Of a DNA stretch of 44,636 nt, positions 36,124 through 44,636 are shown one piece after another. Numbering within the stretch: the stretch's first letter is position 1; each line of letters opens with the position of its first letter. A model generated the notes under the pieces. That model was not told the DNA's origin and searched no databases. It was given only the letters and a program-made list of their open reading frames with translations. Position numbers and translations under genes: made by a program. This DNA comes from Endobacterium cereale (GTDB taxonomy: Bacteria; Pseudomonadota; Alphaproteobacteria; Rhizobiales; Rhizobiaceae): contig NZ_WIXI01000032.1 in NCBI RefSeq assembly GCF_009617585.1, forward strand, positions 1-44,636. Direction: 5' to 3'.

Positions 36124-37962
36124 TCAGGCGGCGTAACGCTTATGGCCCGCGCCGTGATCGGCTTCGATGCGGAACTGCTGCACGAGCATCATCAGCTGGT
36201 TGGCCTCTTCGGCCAAAACATGGCTGGCCGTGCTGGTTTCTTCCACCATCGCGCCGTTCTGCTGGGTCATCTGGTCCATGCGGTTGACCGACTGGTTGAT
36301 GTCCTGCAGCGCGGCCGACTGGTCGCGGGCAGCGGTGGCGATGGTTTCCACATGCTTGCTGATGCCGGTGATCTGCTCGCTGATGGTCGCCAGAACCTGG
36401 CCGGTCTGCTGCACGAGACCGGCACCATTGCTGACCTCGTTGCTGGACTGGTTGATCAGTGTCTTGATCTCGCGGGCGGCATCGGCCGAACGCTGGGCAA
36501 GTTCACGCACTTCCTGGGCAACGACGGCAAACCCCTTGCCTGCTTCACCGGCACGTGCGGCTTCGATGCCGGCGTTGAGCGCCAGAAGGTTGGTCTGGAA
36601 GGCGATATCGTCGATCACCTCGATGATCTGCTCGATCTTCTTCGAAGCTTCCTCGATGCGGTCCATGGCTTCGATGGCATTGTTGACGACAGTGCCGGAA
36701 CCGTCTGCGTTCTGCTTGGTCTTGGCCACGGCATCGTTGGCTTCCCGGGCACGCTCAGCTGACGAGCGGACGGTGACGGTAATTTCGTCGACGGCGGCGG
36801 CGGTTTCTTCCAGCGACGCGGCCTGGTTTTCCGTGCGCTTGGCAAGGTCGGCAGACGACTGGCTAAGTTCGCCACTGTTACGCTGGATGGCCAGCGTGCT
36901 TTCACGGATGCGCGACAGCGTATCGCGCAGACGCTCGATCGAGCCGTTGAAATCGACGCGGAGCTGTTCGAGACGGCCCGTAAAGGCGCGGTCGATCTTG
37001 ACCGAAAGATCACCCTGCGACAGGCGGGACAGTGCTGCACCAAGTTCGGTGACGGCAAGGTTGATCTGGTTGTCGACTTCCAGCTTTTCGGCGTCGTTGC
37101 GACGGCGGTCGGCATCGGCGCTGGCGCGGTCGTCAGCGCTGCGGGCTTCGATCAGGCGCTTCTGGCGGGCATTGTCGCGGAACACTTCGAGTGCGCGGGC
37201 AATGTTGCCGAACTCGTTGCGACGGTCGAGATAAGGCACGTCGGTATCGGTGCCTTCCGCCATGGTGCGGATCGTACCGGTGAGCACGCTGAGCGGCTTG
37301 ACGAGATGACGGATGGCGATGAAGCCGAGAAGACCCATGGCGACGAGAGCCAGCAGGCTGGTCACGGCCATCTGGGTGACGGCGGCGGACAGCTGGGCAA
37401 AATAGACTTCCATCGGAATGCCGATGAACATGACGCCGGTAACGGTATTCGCCTTGTCCTTGATCGGGAAATAACCCGTCATGAAATCGCGACCGAACAG
37501 TGCGGCCTGACCGAAATAGGGTTGGCCGGCAGCCAGCGTCTTCTGGGCCGGATGATCGGCAGCAAGCTTGGTGCCGACGGCGCGTTCGCCCTTCTCTGTC
37601 TTCACGTTGGTGGAAACGCGGACATAATCGCTGCCGTTCTTGCTGAACACAGTGGCGACGCCGCTGATGGACTCAGCGGTGCGGTCAACCAGCGAATGGC
37701 TCTTGAACTCGATCGGGCCGGCGCTGGTGATGCCGGTGACTTCACCGTCCTTGACGGCAATGTCGGCACCTTCAGCTTCAACCTCATACAGAACGCCCAT
37801 GGCGCGCACAGCACTATGCGCATCTTCCACGGCATTGCCCATGATATCGGAACGCAGGTTCAGATAAGTCATTCCCGAAAGAGCGGAAATCGACACGAAG
37901 ACAAGGAAAAGACAAAGACTGACAATCCGTGCGACCACGGATGACGGCAGAAAGTTTAACAT
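36124..37962 (-). CDS. Methyl-accepting chemotaxis protein (Cache sensor)
   Basis: The 612-residue receptor has a first membrane helix (about 11-33), a periplasmic Cache-type sensor (about 34-190, with GTKLAADHPAQKTLAAGQPYFGQAALFGRDFMTGYFPIKD), a second helix (about 196-218), a HAMP domain (HLVKPLSVLTGTIRTMAEGTDTDVPYLDR) and a cytosolic signalling domain. The hairpin tip is IAFQTNLLALNAGIEAARAGEAGKGFAVVAQEVRELAQRSA, the CheA/CheW contact. There is no C-terminal CheR/CheB tether pentapeptide. GGGGG precedes the ATG. It should steer flagellar taxis through a small-molecule ligand; the ligand is not evident. It is a single gene. Confidence 0.94.
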   Translation of the reverse strand: MLNFLPSSVVARIVSLCLFLVFVSISALSGMTYLNLRSDIMGNAVEDAHSAVRAMGVLYEVEAEGADIAVKDGEVTGITSAGPIEFKSHSLVDRTAESISGVATVFSKNGSDYVRVSTNVKTEKGERAVGTKLAADHPAQKTLAAGQPYFGQAALFGRDFMTGYFPIKDKANTVTGVMFIGIPMEVYFAQLSAAVTQMAVTSLLALVAMGLLGFIAIRHLVKPLSVLTGTIRTMAEGTDTDVPYLDRRNEFGNIARALEVFRDNARQKRLIEARSADDRASADADRRRNDAEKLEVDNQINLAVTELGAALSRLSQGDLSVKIDRAFTGRLEQLRVDFNGSIERLRDTLSRIRESTLAIQRNSGELSQSSADLAKRTENQAASLEETAAAVDEITVTVRSSAERAREANDAVAKTKQNADGSGTVVNNAIEAMDRIEEASKKIEQIIEVIDDIAFQTNLLALNAGIEAARAGEAGKGFAVVAQEVRELAQRSADAAREIKTLINQSSNEVSNGAGLVQQTGQVLATISEQITGISKHVETIATAARDQSAALQDINQSVNRMDQMTQQNGAMVEETSTASHVLAEEANQLMMLVQQFRIEADHGAGHKRYAA

Positions 37963-38158
37963 ACGGCGACCCCCAAATGCGAAATACCAGTAGTAATTTG
38001 GGGGCTATTTAAATCGAAATGCGTAAAAACTTACTGAATCTGCGTTTTGCCATTAAGGCCGCAGAAATCTAAATTGGACAATCCCAATTTTGGTTCAGTG
38101 TAAATCCGGCGATGCTCAATTAGATCGTCCAGATCATCGATGTATCTGATAAAACATA

Positions 38159-38175
38159 ACGTCTATATTAGACGT
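38159..38175. repeat. Palindrome ACGTCTA-TAT-TAGACGT
   Basis: Perfect 7-bp arms around TAT. It lies 3 nt beyond the stop codon of the small candidate gene, so it may be its 3' hairpin, or an operator for the chemoreceptor, whose start is 197 nt away. Confidence 0.5.
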
Positions 38176-38178
38176 ACA

Positions 38179-38343
38179 TCACAACAGATGTGCAATCGTC
38201 AGCAATGCAACAGTTGCGCTTACAGTAATAATGCCCAGACGCAGCTTGATATCTGCGGCGGCTTCAGTCTTTGCAATGGCGATGGCACGAGCACGACGAC
38301 GGTTCTGCATCAAGATAATCCCGACTGGAGGGGTTTCGGCCAT
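38179..38343 (-). CDS. Small membrane protein candidate (54 aa)
   Basis: The frame encodes a short N-terminal part, a basic patch (QNRRRARAIAIAK) and a C-terminal hydrophobic helix (LGIITVSATVALLTIAHLL). This single-helix layout resembles the 39-residue protein at 12842. No clear Shine-Dalgarno precedes ATG 38343, nor the alternative ATG 38310, and the frame is open to 38400. The codon pattern is compatible with a gene but not decisive. No family known to me. Confidence 0.35.
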   Translation of the reverse strand: MAETPPVGIILMQNRRRARAIAIAKTEAAADIKLRLGIITVSATVALLTIAHLL

Positions 38344-38452
38344 CACCTGAGCGACGACCAGCGCTTGGCACAAGATAAGAATCCATGACTGTGCGCGCAT
38401 TAAGGCAGGATGTCGCAGGCTTATTAAAAAGTGCTAAAAGATATCGCCTGCA

Positions 38453-39646
38453 TCAGAACAGTTCAGACAGCGCCTCGCCGCAGGCATGGCCGGATGCCCA
38501 GGCCCACTGGAAATTGTAACCGCCCAGCCAGCCGGTGACATCGACGCATTCGCCGATGAAATAGAGACCGGGCACATTCTTGGCCTGCATCGTTTTGGAA
38601 TCGATCTCCGATGTATCGATGCCGCCGATCGTGACTTCCGCCGTACGATAACCTTCGGAACCAGCCGGGACGATGGTCCAATCCTGCGCGCCCGCCGCCA
38701 AAGCTTCGAGCTTGCGATCACCCTGATCGGCCATCTGCCCGGTCATGCCGGCGTTTTCGGTCAAAAACTGCGCCAGACGTTTCGGCAGGATTTCGCCCAG
38801 CACCGTCTGCGCCGCCTGTTTGCCATTGGCCTTGCGACCTTCCTTCAGGCGGGTGGCAATGTCGATATCCGGCTCGATCGACAGTTTGATCGCATCCCCT
38901 TCCCGCCAATAGGACGAGATCTGCAGAATGGAGGGACCGCTGATGCCGCGATGGGTGAAGAGCAGAGCCTCACGAAACGACGTTTTGCCGTGTTTGACTT
39001 CAGCGTCGACAGCAATGCCGGACAGCGGCGACAGTTTTTCGAGAAGTGTCGGATCAAGCGTCAGCGGCACAAGACCGGGGCGTGTTTCGGTAACCTTCAG
39101 ACCGAATTCGGCGGCGATGCGATAGGCAAAACCCGTTGCGCCCATTTTCGGGATCGACTTGCCGCCGGTGGCGATGACCACCGCGCCTGCCTCTACCATG
39201 CCGCCAGTGGTCGTTATGCGAAAACCGTCCGGGCCTTTTTCAACAGTGGAAATTTCTGTCTTCAGCTCCAGCGTTGCGCCGACCGCCCGCATCTCGTCGA
39301 GCAGCATGTGGATGATGTCCTTGGCGCTGTCGTCGCAGAACAATTGTCCGAGGGTCTTTTCATGCCACGCGATGCGATGCTTTTCGACAAGATCGAGAAA
39401 ATCGCGTGGTGTGTAACGCGCCAAGGCCGACTTGGCGAAATGCGGATTGGCCGACAGATAGTTTTTCGGGGTCGCATGAATATTGGTGAAATTGCAGCGG
39501 CCGCCGCCGGAAATGCGGATCTTTTCGGCAGGGTTCTTGGCGTGGTCGAGCACGAGCACGCGCTTGCCGCCCTGCCCGGCGCGGATCGCACACATCAGCC
39601 CGGCCGCACCGGCACCAAGGATCACCACGTCAAATCTGCGGGCCAA
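38453..39646 (-). CDS. YhiN/HI0933-family NAD(P)/FAD-dependent oxidoreductase
   Basis: The 397-residue flavoprotein has the FAD motif GAGAAG at about 11-16, the family-specific ISGGGRCNFTN segment, a second nucleotide region VVIATGGKSIPKMGATG and the C-terminal GLYFIGECVDVTGWLGGYNFQWAWASGHACG. These define the HI0933/YhiN group, whose substrate is unknown. I chose TTG 39646, since AGGAG lies 8 nt upstream and the family begins at this point; an ATG at 39688 would add 14 residues without similarity. It is divergent from the puuA-like gene. Confidence 0.88.
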   Translation of the reverse strand: MARRFDVVILGAGAAGLMCAIRAGQGGKRVLVLDHAKNPAEKIRISGGGRCNFTNIHATPKNYLSANPHFAKSALARYTPRDFLDLVEKHRIAWHEKTLGQLFCDDSAKDIIHMLLDEMRAVGATLELKTEISTVEKGPDGFRITTTGGMVEAGAVVIATGGKSIPKMGATGFAYRIAAEFGLKVTETRPGLVPLTLDPTLLEKLSPLSGIAVDAEVKHGKTSFREALLFTHRGISGPSILQISSYWREGDAIKLSIEPDIDIATRLKEGRKANGKQAAQTVLGEILPKRLAQFLTENAGMTGQMADQGDRKLEALAAGAQDWTIVPAGSEGYRTAEVTIGGIDTSEIDSKTMQAKNVPGLYFIGECVDVTGWLGGYNFQWAWASGHACGEALSELF

Positions 39647-39792
39647 AACAAAAACTCCTGAAACGAGCGGCGTTTCTGTTGCGATCACGTCCCGGTGTCA
39701 ATGCCGATCGCGGTATTGATCGACAACTCACCTATCGCCAATTGCCACAAGGTGACTATTATAGAGTTCCCGACCAACGCTTCCGGTGAGCC

Positions 39793-41220
39793 ATGCCGCC
39801 CAAGAAAAAGCCGACGCCTTCCGCCCCCAAGCCCAAAATCCCGGCCTCCGTTCTGGAATCCCGACGCGGGGTAAAATCCTGGCAGGAAGCCGCCGCATGG
39901 CTGAAAGTGCGCGGCATCGAGGATGTCGAATGCATCACGCCCGACTTGGCCGGCGTGCCGCGCGGCAAGATGATGCCGGCGTCGAAGTTCACCAGCAACA
40001 CCTCGCTGGCTCTGCCATCGGCTCTCTACCGCCACACGATTTCGGGCGAATACCCGGATGAGACCGGCAACTTTCGCTATGACAGCCGCGACAGCGACAT
40101 CAAGCTGGTGCCGGACCTTTCGACGCTTTCCGTCGTGCCGTGGGAAAGCGACCCGACGGCGCAGGTGATTTGCGACATCGTCGGCGCCGACGGCAAGAAC
40201 GTGCCCTACACGCCGCGCAACGTCTTGAAGCATGTCGTCAAACTCTATTCGGATCGCGGCTGGAAACCGGTCGTCGCGCCGGAAATCGAGTTTTATCTCG
40301 TTGCCGTCAATGAAGACCCGGATTATCCGCTGCACCCGCCGAAAGGCCGTTCGGGCCGTTCGATCTCCGGTGGCCAGAGTTATTCCATTGCCGGTATCAA
40401 CGAATTCGACGAACTGATCGACGATATCTACCATTTTTCGGAAAAGCAGGGTCTGGAGATCGACACGCTGATCCATGAGGAAGGTCCGGCGCAGCTGGAA
40501 ATCAACCTTCGCCATGGCGATCCCATCCAGCTGGCTGACCAGGTGTTTCTGTTCAAGCGCACCATTCGTGAGGCGGCGCTGAAACACGGCATCTATGCCA
40601 CGTTCATGGCGAAGCCGATGCAGGGCCAGCCGGGGTCTGCCATGCACGTTCACCAGTCGGTGGTCGATATCAATACCGGCCGCAACATCTTCTCCAACGA
40701 GGATGGTTCGCCGTCCAAGGAGTTTTTCCACTTCATCGGCGGCATGCAGAAATTCGTGCCCAGTTCGCTGGTGATGCTGGCGCCTTATGTGAATTCCTAC
40801 CGCCGCCTGACGCCAGACATGGCCTGCCCGGTCAACAATGCCTGGGGTTACGACAACCGCACCACCGCTTTCCGCGTGCCGGTGTCCGATCCGTCTGCAC
40901 GACGTGTCGAAAACCGCCTGCCGAGTTCGGATGCCAATCCCTATCTAGCGCTGGCGGCGTCACTCGGCTGCGGCCTGCTCGGCATCACCAAGGAAATCCA
41001 GCCGACCGAACCGACATCGGACACCGCCAATGAAGGTTCGATCGAACTGCCGCGCGGCCTCTTGGAAGCACTGGCGCTTCTGGAAGGCGAGCCCGCCTTC
41101 GAGGAGGTTTACGGCTCGGAATTCATCAATATCTATGCCGGGGTCAAACGCGGCGAGTTCGAGACATTCATGCAGGTGATCAGTCCCTGGGAACGTGAAT
41201 TCCTGTTGCTGAACGTTTGA
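39793..41220 (+). CDS. puuA: Glutamine synthetase-like gamma-glutamylputrescine synthetase
   Basis: The 475-residue protein is a glutamine synthetase homologue. The N-domain segment is ECITPDLAGVPRGKMMPASKF. The catalytic domain has VAPEIEFYL (metal-binding Glu), EGPAQLEINLRHGDP (Glu, with Asn-Leu-Arg), FMAKPMQGQPGSAMHVHQS (ATP/metal His) and PVNNAWGYDNRTTAFRVP (Arg). The loops and the FMAKPM...GSAMHVHQS form resemble PuuA, which links glutamate to putrescine with ATP. A Lys/Pro-rich tail (1-16) precedes it. The following oxidase gene, 10 nt away, supports putrescine breakdown. It may instead act on another amine (GlnT-like), hence the symbol is tentative. Confidence 0.82.
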   Translation: MPPKKKPTPSAPKPKIPASVLESRRGVKSWQEAAAWLKVRGIEDVECITPDLAGVPRGKMMPASKFTSNTSLALPSALYRHTISGEYPDETGNFRYDSRDSDIKLVPDLSTLSVVPWESDPTAQVICDIVGADGKNVPYTPRNVLKHVVKLYSDRGWKPVVAPEIEFYLVAVNEDPDYPLHPPKGRSGRSISGGQSYSIAGINEFDELIDDIYHFSEKQGLEIDTLIHEEGPAQLEINLRHGDPIQLADQVFLFKRTIREAALKHGIYATFMAKPMQGQPGSAMHVHQSVVDINTGRNIFSNEDGSPSKEFFHFIGGMQKFVPSSLVMLAPYVNSYRRLTPDMACPVNNAWGYDNRTTAFRVPVSDPSARRVENRLPSSDANPYLALAASLGCGLLGITKEIQPTEPTSDTANEGSIELPRGLLEALALLEGEPAFEEVYGSEFINIYAGVKRGEFETFMQVISPWEREFLLLNV

Positions 41221-41230
41221 AGGAGACGGC

Positions 41231-42520
41231 ATGACCGCATGGCAGAGCCCGATCGCGCCCGGAATTTCATGGTATCAGGTGTCTGCCGGCGAGCGCCCCA
41301 CCTATCCGGCGCTTGACGGATCGAAGAGCACGGATGTCGCGATCATCGGCGGCGGTTTTACCGGCCTGCAGGCAGCCTATTGTCTGGCGTCTGCCGGCGC
41401 ATCGGTGACGCTGATCGAGGCCTGCCATTTCGGCGATGGCGCATCCGGCCGCAATGGCGGGCAGCTGGGCACCGGCCAGCGCTGGTGGCCGGAAGAGCAG
41501 GAAGAGACGCTCGGGCTGGAACGGTCCCGCGCCCTGTTCGACATGGCCGAACATGCCAAGCGTTACCTGCTGGATTTCGCCGACAAGCACGGCATCGACA
41601 TGGAATATGTGCAGGGCCACATGTGCGTGGCCCACAAGCCGGGCCACGACAAGGAATACCGCGCCAATGCCGAGATTGCCGCGACACGTTACGATTACCC
41701 TTACATTTCCTACATGGACAAGGCCGAGACCGCCGAGCGGCTCGGCTCCAGCCATTACCATTGCGGCATCTATGATGGCGGCACGGGTCATATCCATCCG
41801 CTGAAACTGCTGATCGGCCTTGCACGCGTGGCCGCCGCAGTAGGAGCCGCAATCCACGAAAACACACCGGCAAAATCGATCTCGCAGTCCGGCGGTAAAA
41901 CCCTGATCGAAACGCCGACCGGCACGATCACCGCCAATCGCGTGCTGATCGCCACCAATGCCTATATCGGCAATCTGGAACCGGTAACGGCAGCGCATGT
42001 CATGCCGATCCGCTCCTTCATCGGTGCGACCGAACCGCTCACTGCGCATCCGACCATTCTTGCCGGCAATGAATCGGTCGCCGATTCGCGTTTCGTGGTG
42101 CGCTATTTCCGCAAGTCGAAGGATGGGCGCCTGCTGTTCGGCGGTCGCGAAGCCTATACGGCCGATAGCCCGCGCGACATTTCCAGCCATATCCGCCGGC
42201 AGATCGCCGAGATTTATCCGGCGCTGAACAATATCGAGATCACCCATTCCTGGGGCGGTTCGGTGGGCATCACCCTCACCCGCCAGCCTTTTGTGAAAGA
42301 AGTGATGCCCGGCGTGATGTCGGTGGGCGGTTATTCCGGCCATGGCGTCATGCTGTCAAATTATTGTGGTAAGCTTTATGCAGATATGACACTCGGCAAA
42401 TCGACGGAGCTTTCCTATCTTGCCGATCTGGACGTTCCGGCCTTTCCGGGAGGCTCGCGCCTGCGGGCTCCGCTCCTTTTCCTCGCCCTGACCTGGTACG
42501 CCTTGCGCGACAGGTTCTAG
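41231..42520 (+). CDS. puuB: FAD-dependent gamma-glutamylputrescine oxidase-like protein
   Basis: The 429-residue flavoprotein of the DAO superfamily has FAD motif GGGFTG at 40-45 in DVAIIGGGFTGLQAAYCLASAG and the ordL/PuuB-type GDGASGRNGGQLGTGQRWWPEE segment. Further similarity lies in HPLKLLIGLARVAAAVGAAIHE and YSGHGVMLSNYCGKLYAD. PuuB oxidises gamma-glutamylputrescine to the aldehyde, giving ammonia and hydrogen peroxide. AAGGAG lies 6 nt before the ATG, 10 nt after the synthetase stop, so the pair is an operon. The C-terminus has a short hydrophobic stretch. No aldehyde dehydrogenase (PuuC) follows, so the later steps are elsewhere. Confidence 0.84.
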   Translation: MTAWQSPIAPGISWYQVSAGERPTYPALDGSKSTDVAIIGGGFTGLQAAYCLASAGASVTLIEACHFGDGASGRNGGQLGTGQRWWPEEQEETLGLERSRALFDMAEHAKRYLLDFADKHGIDMEYVQGHMCVAHKPGHDKEYRANAEIAATRYDYPYISYMDKAETAERLGSSHYHCGIYDGGTGHIHPLKLLIGLARVAAAVGAAIHENTPAKSISQSGGKTLIETPTGTITANRVLIATNAYIGNLEPVTAAHVMPIRSFIGATEPLTAHPTILAGNESVADSRFVVRYFRKSKDGRLLFGGREAYTADSPRDISSHIRRQIAEIYPALNNIEITHSWGGSVGITLTRQPFVKEVMPGVMSVGGYSGHGVMLSNYCGKLYADMTLGKSTELSYLADLDVPAFPGGSRLRAPLLFLALTWYALRDRF

Positions 42521-42613
42521 GGCAAATCGTCACCCTGGCCCATTTCGGGCTAGCGCTTTTAAATCGATTAGATTATGACCCCTATCAACAACGCGACTTC
42601 GAGAGAATTAGGT

Positions 42614-44086
42614 ATGAGCAGCCAGATCATCCCAGTTGAGCCCTTCGATTGCATCGTCTTCGGCGGCAGCGGAGACCTTGCGGAGCGAAAGCTTCTTCCG
42701 GCACTCTATCACCGCCAGATCGAGGGTCAGTTCACCGAACCGACGCGGATTATCGGCGCATCGCGCAGCGCGCTTTCCCATGAAGATTACCGCAAGTTCG
42801 CCAAGGACGCTCTCAAGGAGCACCTGAAAAAGGGCGAATATGACGAGGCGGAAGTCAAGAAATTCTGCGAACGCCTGTTCTACGTGTCCGTCGATGCCAA
42901 GTCCGATCAGGGCTGGGATGTGCTGAAAAAGCTGCTGGACGAAGGCAAGGACCGCATCCGCGCCTTCTACCTCGCCGTGGCTCCGGGCATTTTTGGCGCG
43001 ATCTCCGAAAAGATCCGCGACCACAAGCTGATCACGCCAAAGACCCGCATCGTTGTCGAAAAGCCGATCGGCCGCGACCTCGCGTCGGCGCTGGTGCTGA
43101 ACGACACGATCGGCAAGGTGTTCAAGGAAGAACAGATCTACCGTATCGACCATTATCTGGGCAAGGAAACCGTCCAGAACCTGATGGCGCTGCGCTTTGC
43201 CAACGCGCTTTATGAGCCGCTGTGGAACGCCAACTATATCGACCACGTGCAGATCACCGTGGCCGAGGCTGTCGGCCTTGAAGGTCGCGCCGGTTATTAC
43301 GACACGGCCGGCGCACTGCGCGACATGGTGCAGAACCACATCATGCAGCTGCTTTGCCTTGTTGCCATGGAAACTCCGTCCTCGATGAATTCCGAGGCCG
43401 TGCGCGACGAAAAACTGAAGGTTCTGCGCGCGCTGAAGCCGATTACCGCCGACAATGTCGAGCAGATGACGGTGCGCGGCCAGTACCGCGCCGGCGCTTC
43501 CGCTGGTGGCCCGGTCAAGGGATATCTGGAAGAGCTGGAAGGCGGCGTTTCCAACATCGAGACCTTTGTCGCCATCAAGGCCGAGATCGGCAATTGGCGC
43601 TGGGCCGGCGTTCCCTTCTACATCCGCACAGGCAAGCGCCTGACGGAGCGGATGTCGGAAATCGTCATCACCTTCAAGCCGGTGCCGCACAACATTTTCG
43701 ACACCGCAGCGGGCCGCATTTCGGCCAACCAGCTGATCATCCGCCTGCAGCCCGATGAAGGCGTGAAACAGTCGCTGATGATCAAGGATCCGGGTCCGGG
43801 CGGCATGCGCCTGCGCAACGTTTCGCTCGACATGAGCTTTGCCGAAGCCTTCAACGTGCGCTCGCCGGACGCTTACGAGCGCCTGCTGATGGACACGATC
43901 CGCGCCAACCAGACGCTGTTCATGCGCCGCGACGAAGTGGAAGCGGCATGGGAATGGGTCGACCCGATCCTCAAGGGTTGGGACGAAACCGGACAGGTCG
44001 CGCAGGGTTACACCGCCGGCACCTGGGGTCCGAGCCAGGCCATCGCGCTGATCGAGCGTGACGGCCGCACATGGCACGAGGGCTGA
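42614..44086 (+). CDS. zwf: Glucose-6-phosphate 1-dehydrogenase
   Basis: Zwf oxidises glucose-6-phosphate to 6-phosphogluconolactone with NADP, feeding the Entner-Doudoroff and pentose phosphate routes. The 490-residue length fits. The nucleotide-binding motif GGSGDLAERK is at 17-26, EKP at 149-151 and the active-site RIDHYLGKE at 177-185. I chose ATG 42614 (MSSQIIPVEPFDC), the family start; the frame opens at 42575 with 13 extra residues. It is followed by pgl after 3 nt, in the order zwf-pgl known from rhizobia. Confidence 0.96.
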   Translation: MSSQIIPVEPFDCIVFGGSGDLAERKLLPALYHRQIEGQFTEPTRIIGASRSALSHEDYRKFAKDALKEHLKKGEYDEAEVKKFCERLFYVSVDAKSDQGWDVLKKLLDEGKDRIRAFYLAVAPGIFGAISEKIRDHKLITPKTRIVVEKPIGRDLASALVLNDTIGKVFKEEQIYRIDHYLGKETVQNLMALRFANALYEPLWNANYIDHVQITVAEAVGLEGRAGYYDTAGALRDMVQNHIMQLLCLVAMETPSSMNSEAVRDEKLKVLRALKPITADNVEQMTVRGQYRAGASAGGPVKGYLEELEGGVSNIETFVAIKAEIGNWRWAGVPFYIRTGKRLTERMSEIVITFKPVPHNIFDTAAGRISANQLIIRLQPDEGVKQSLMIKDPGPGGMRLRNVSLDMSFAEAFNVRSPDAYERLLMDTIRANQTLFMRRDEVEAAWEWVDPILKGWDETGQVAQGYTAGTWGPSQAIALIERDGRTWHEG

Positions 44087-44089
44087 GGC

Positions 44090-44636
44090 ATGGCCGGTAA
44101 TCTGCACGAATTTCCTGATCCCGAAACGCTGGCACACGAGCTTGCCATCGACGTGGCAACACAGCTGACCGTGGCGATTGCAGTGCGCGGTTCGGCTTCG
44201 ATCGCCGTCTCCGGCGGCTCGACGCCAAAGCGGTTTTTCGAGGCGCTGTCGGAACAGGACATCAACTGGGCAAAGGTAACGATCACGCTGGTGGACGAAC
44301 GTTTCGTATCCGCCGACGACGAGCGTTCCAACCATCGTCTGGTGGCGACGCATCTTCTGAAGGGCAATGCGGAAGCAGCGACATTCGTGCCGCTCTACCA
44401 GCCCGCGACGACCGCCGAGGAAGCCGCAAAGATCGCGACGGAAAAGACCTCCGGCTTCGGAAATCCTTTCGATGTCGTCATTCTCGGCATGGGTGGAGAC
44501 GGTCACACCGCCTCCTTTTTCCCGAAGGGCAACAACCTGGCTAGGGCGATCGACCCGGAAGGTCCGCGTGGCGTTCTGACCATGCAGGCCGAAGGTGCGG
44601 GCGAAGAGCGTTTGACCTTCTCTTACACCAGCCTTG
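44090..44636 (+). CDS. pgl: 6-phosphogluconolactonase, 3' part beyond window
   Basis: The first 182 codons are visible. The protein hydrolyses 6-phosphogluconolactone to 6-phosphogluconate. Typical motifs are SVSGGSTPKRFFEAL (as IAVSGGSTPKRFFEAL), TLVDERFVSADDERSNHRLV and ILGMGGDGHTASFFP, which include the conserved substrate-binding residues. The ATG lies 3 nt after the zwf stop, with GAGG upstream inside zwf, so the two are co-translated. The C-terminus is cut by the window end. Confidence 0.95.
   Translation, partial: MAGNLHEFPDPETLAHELAIDVATQLTVAIAVRGSASIAVSGGSTPKRFFEALSEQDINWAKVTITLVDERFVSADDERSNHRLVATHLLKGNAEAATFVPLYQPATTAEEAAKIATEKTSGFGNPFDVVILGMGGDGHTASFFPKGNNLARAIDPEGPRGVLTMQAEGAGEERLTFSYTSL

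Larger units (their letters stand above)
37963..38452. other. Intergenic region with one small gene candidate and a palindrome
   Basis: About 490 bp separate the chemoreceptor start from the YhiN-type stop. It is moderately AT-rich. It holds a perfect palindrome at 38159-38175 and a possible small membrane-protein gene at 38179-38343. I see nothing else I can support. Confidence 0.5.

Noticed and set aside
42608..44506. 632-codon antisense frame over zwf and pgl
   Set aside because: It spans two well-defined sense genes and shows no motif; it arises from codon bias.

Overview
The window looks like ordinary chromosomal DNA from a member of the Rhizobiaceae, most probably Agrobacterium or a close Rhizobium relative. 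The supports are the high GC coding bias, a RirA-type iron regulator, a zwf-pgl gene pair, a glyoxylate-shunt gene followed by its small rhizobial partner gene, a PdhS/PleC/DivJ-type histidine kinase, and palindromic intergenic repeats of a rhizobial kind. Genes are densely packed on both strands. I see no phage, transposase, plasmid, CRISPR or defence cluster, so I do not claim a new multi-gene system. The unexplained signals are mostly non-coding: inverted repeats, an intergenic repeat element, candidate operators, a hexanucleotide microsatellite and very small membrane-protein genes.

Layout. 1-5.4 kb: a partial Tat-exported metallo-beta-lactamase-fold hydrolase, an MFS exporter, an overlapping ppx/rlmE pair, tRNA-Gln and a small acidic protein. 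5.5-11.3 kb: an Lrp-type regulator divergent from dadA, a small tautomerase, two TetR regulators, a second DadA-like flavoprotein and two small proteins. 11.3-12.0 kb is a gene-free AT-rich gap. 12.1-15.2 kb: rirA, a 39-residue membrane protein, an M48 metalloprotease overlapping a DUF898 membrane protein. 15.4-18.6 kb: mmsA with a divergent LysR regulator, then a LuxR-type regulator. 18.6-19.6 kb is a repeat-rich gap holding tRNA-His. 19.6-28.5 kb: a phasin, a 1327-residue PAS histidine kinase, acetoacetyl-CoA synthetase and an AsmA protein. 28.5-32.7 kb: a putrescine ABC importer (potFGHI). 32.8-36.0 kb: a RamB/ScfR-type regulator divergent from aceA and its small partner. 36.1-39.6 kb: a chemoreceptor and a YhiN-type flavoprotein. 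39.8-42.5 kb: gamma-glutamylputrescine synthetase and oxidase. 42.6-44.6 kb: zwf and a partial pgl, which start the Entner-Doudoroff/pentose phosphate route.

Functional themes. Putrescine is imported by PotFGHI and probably degraded by the PuuA/PuuB-like pair 7 kb away. Polyhydroxybutyrate and acetate use is represented by the phasin, acetoacetyl-CoA synthetase, the short-chain acyl-type regulator and isocitrate lyase. D-amino acid oxidation appears twice. Start codons were chosen from Shine-Dalgarno positions; several genes appear to start downstream of the first possible codon, and two appear to use TTG. All family assignments come from reading motifs by eye, with no database search.
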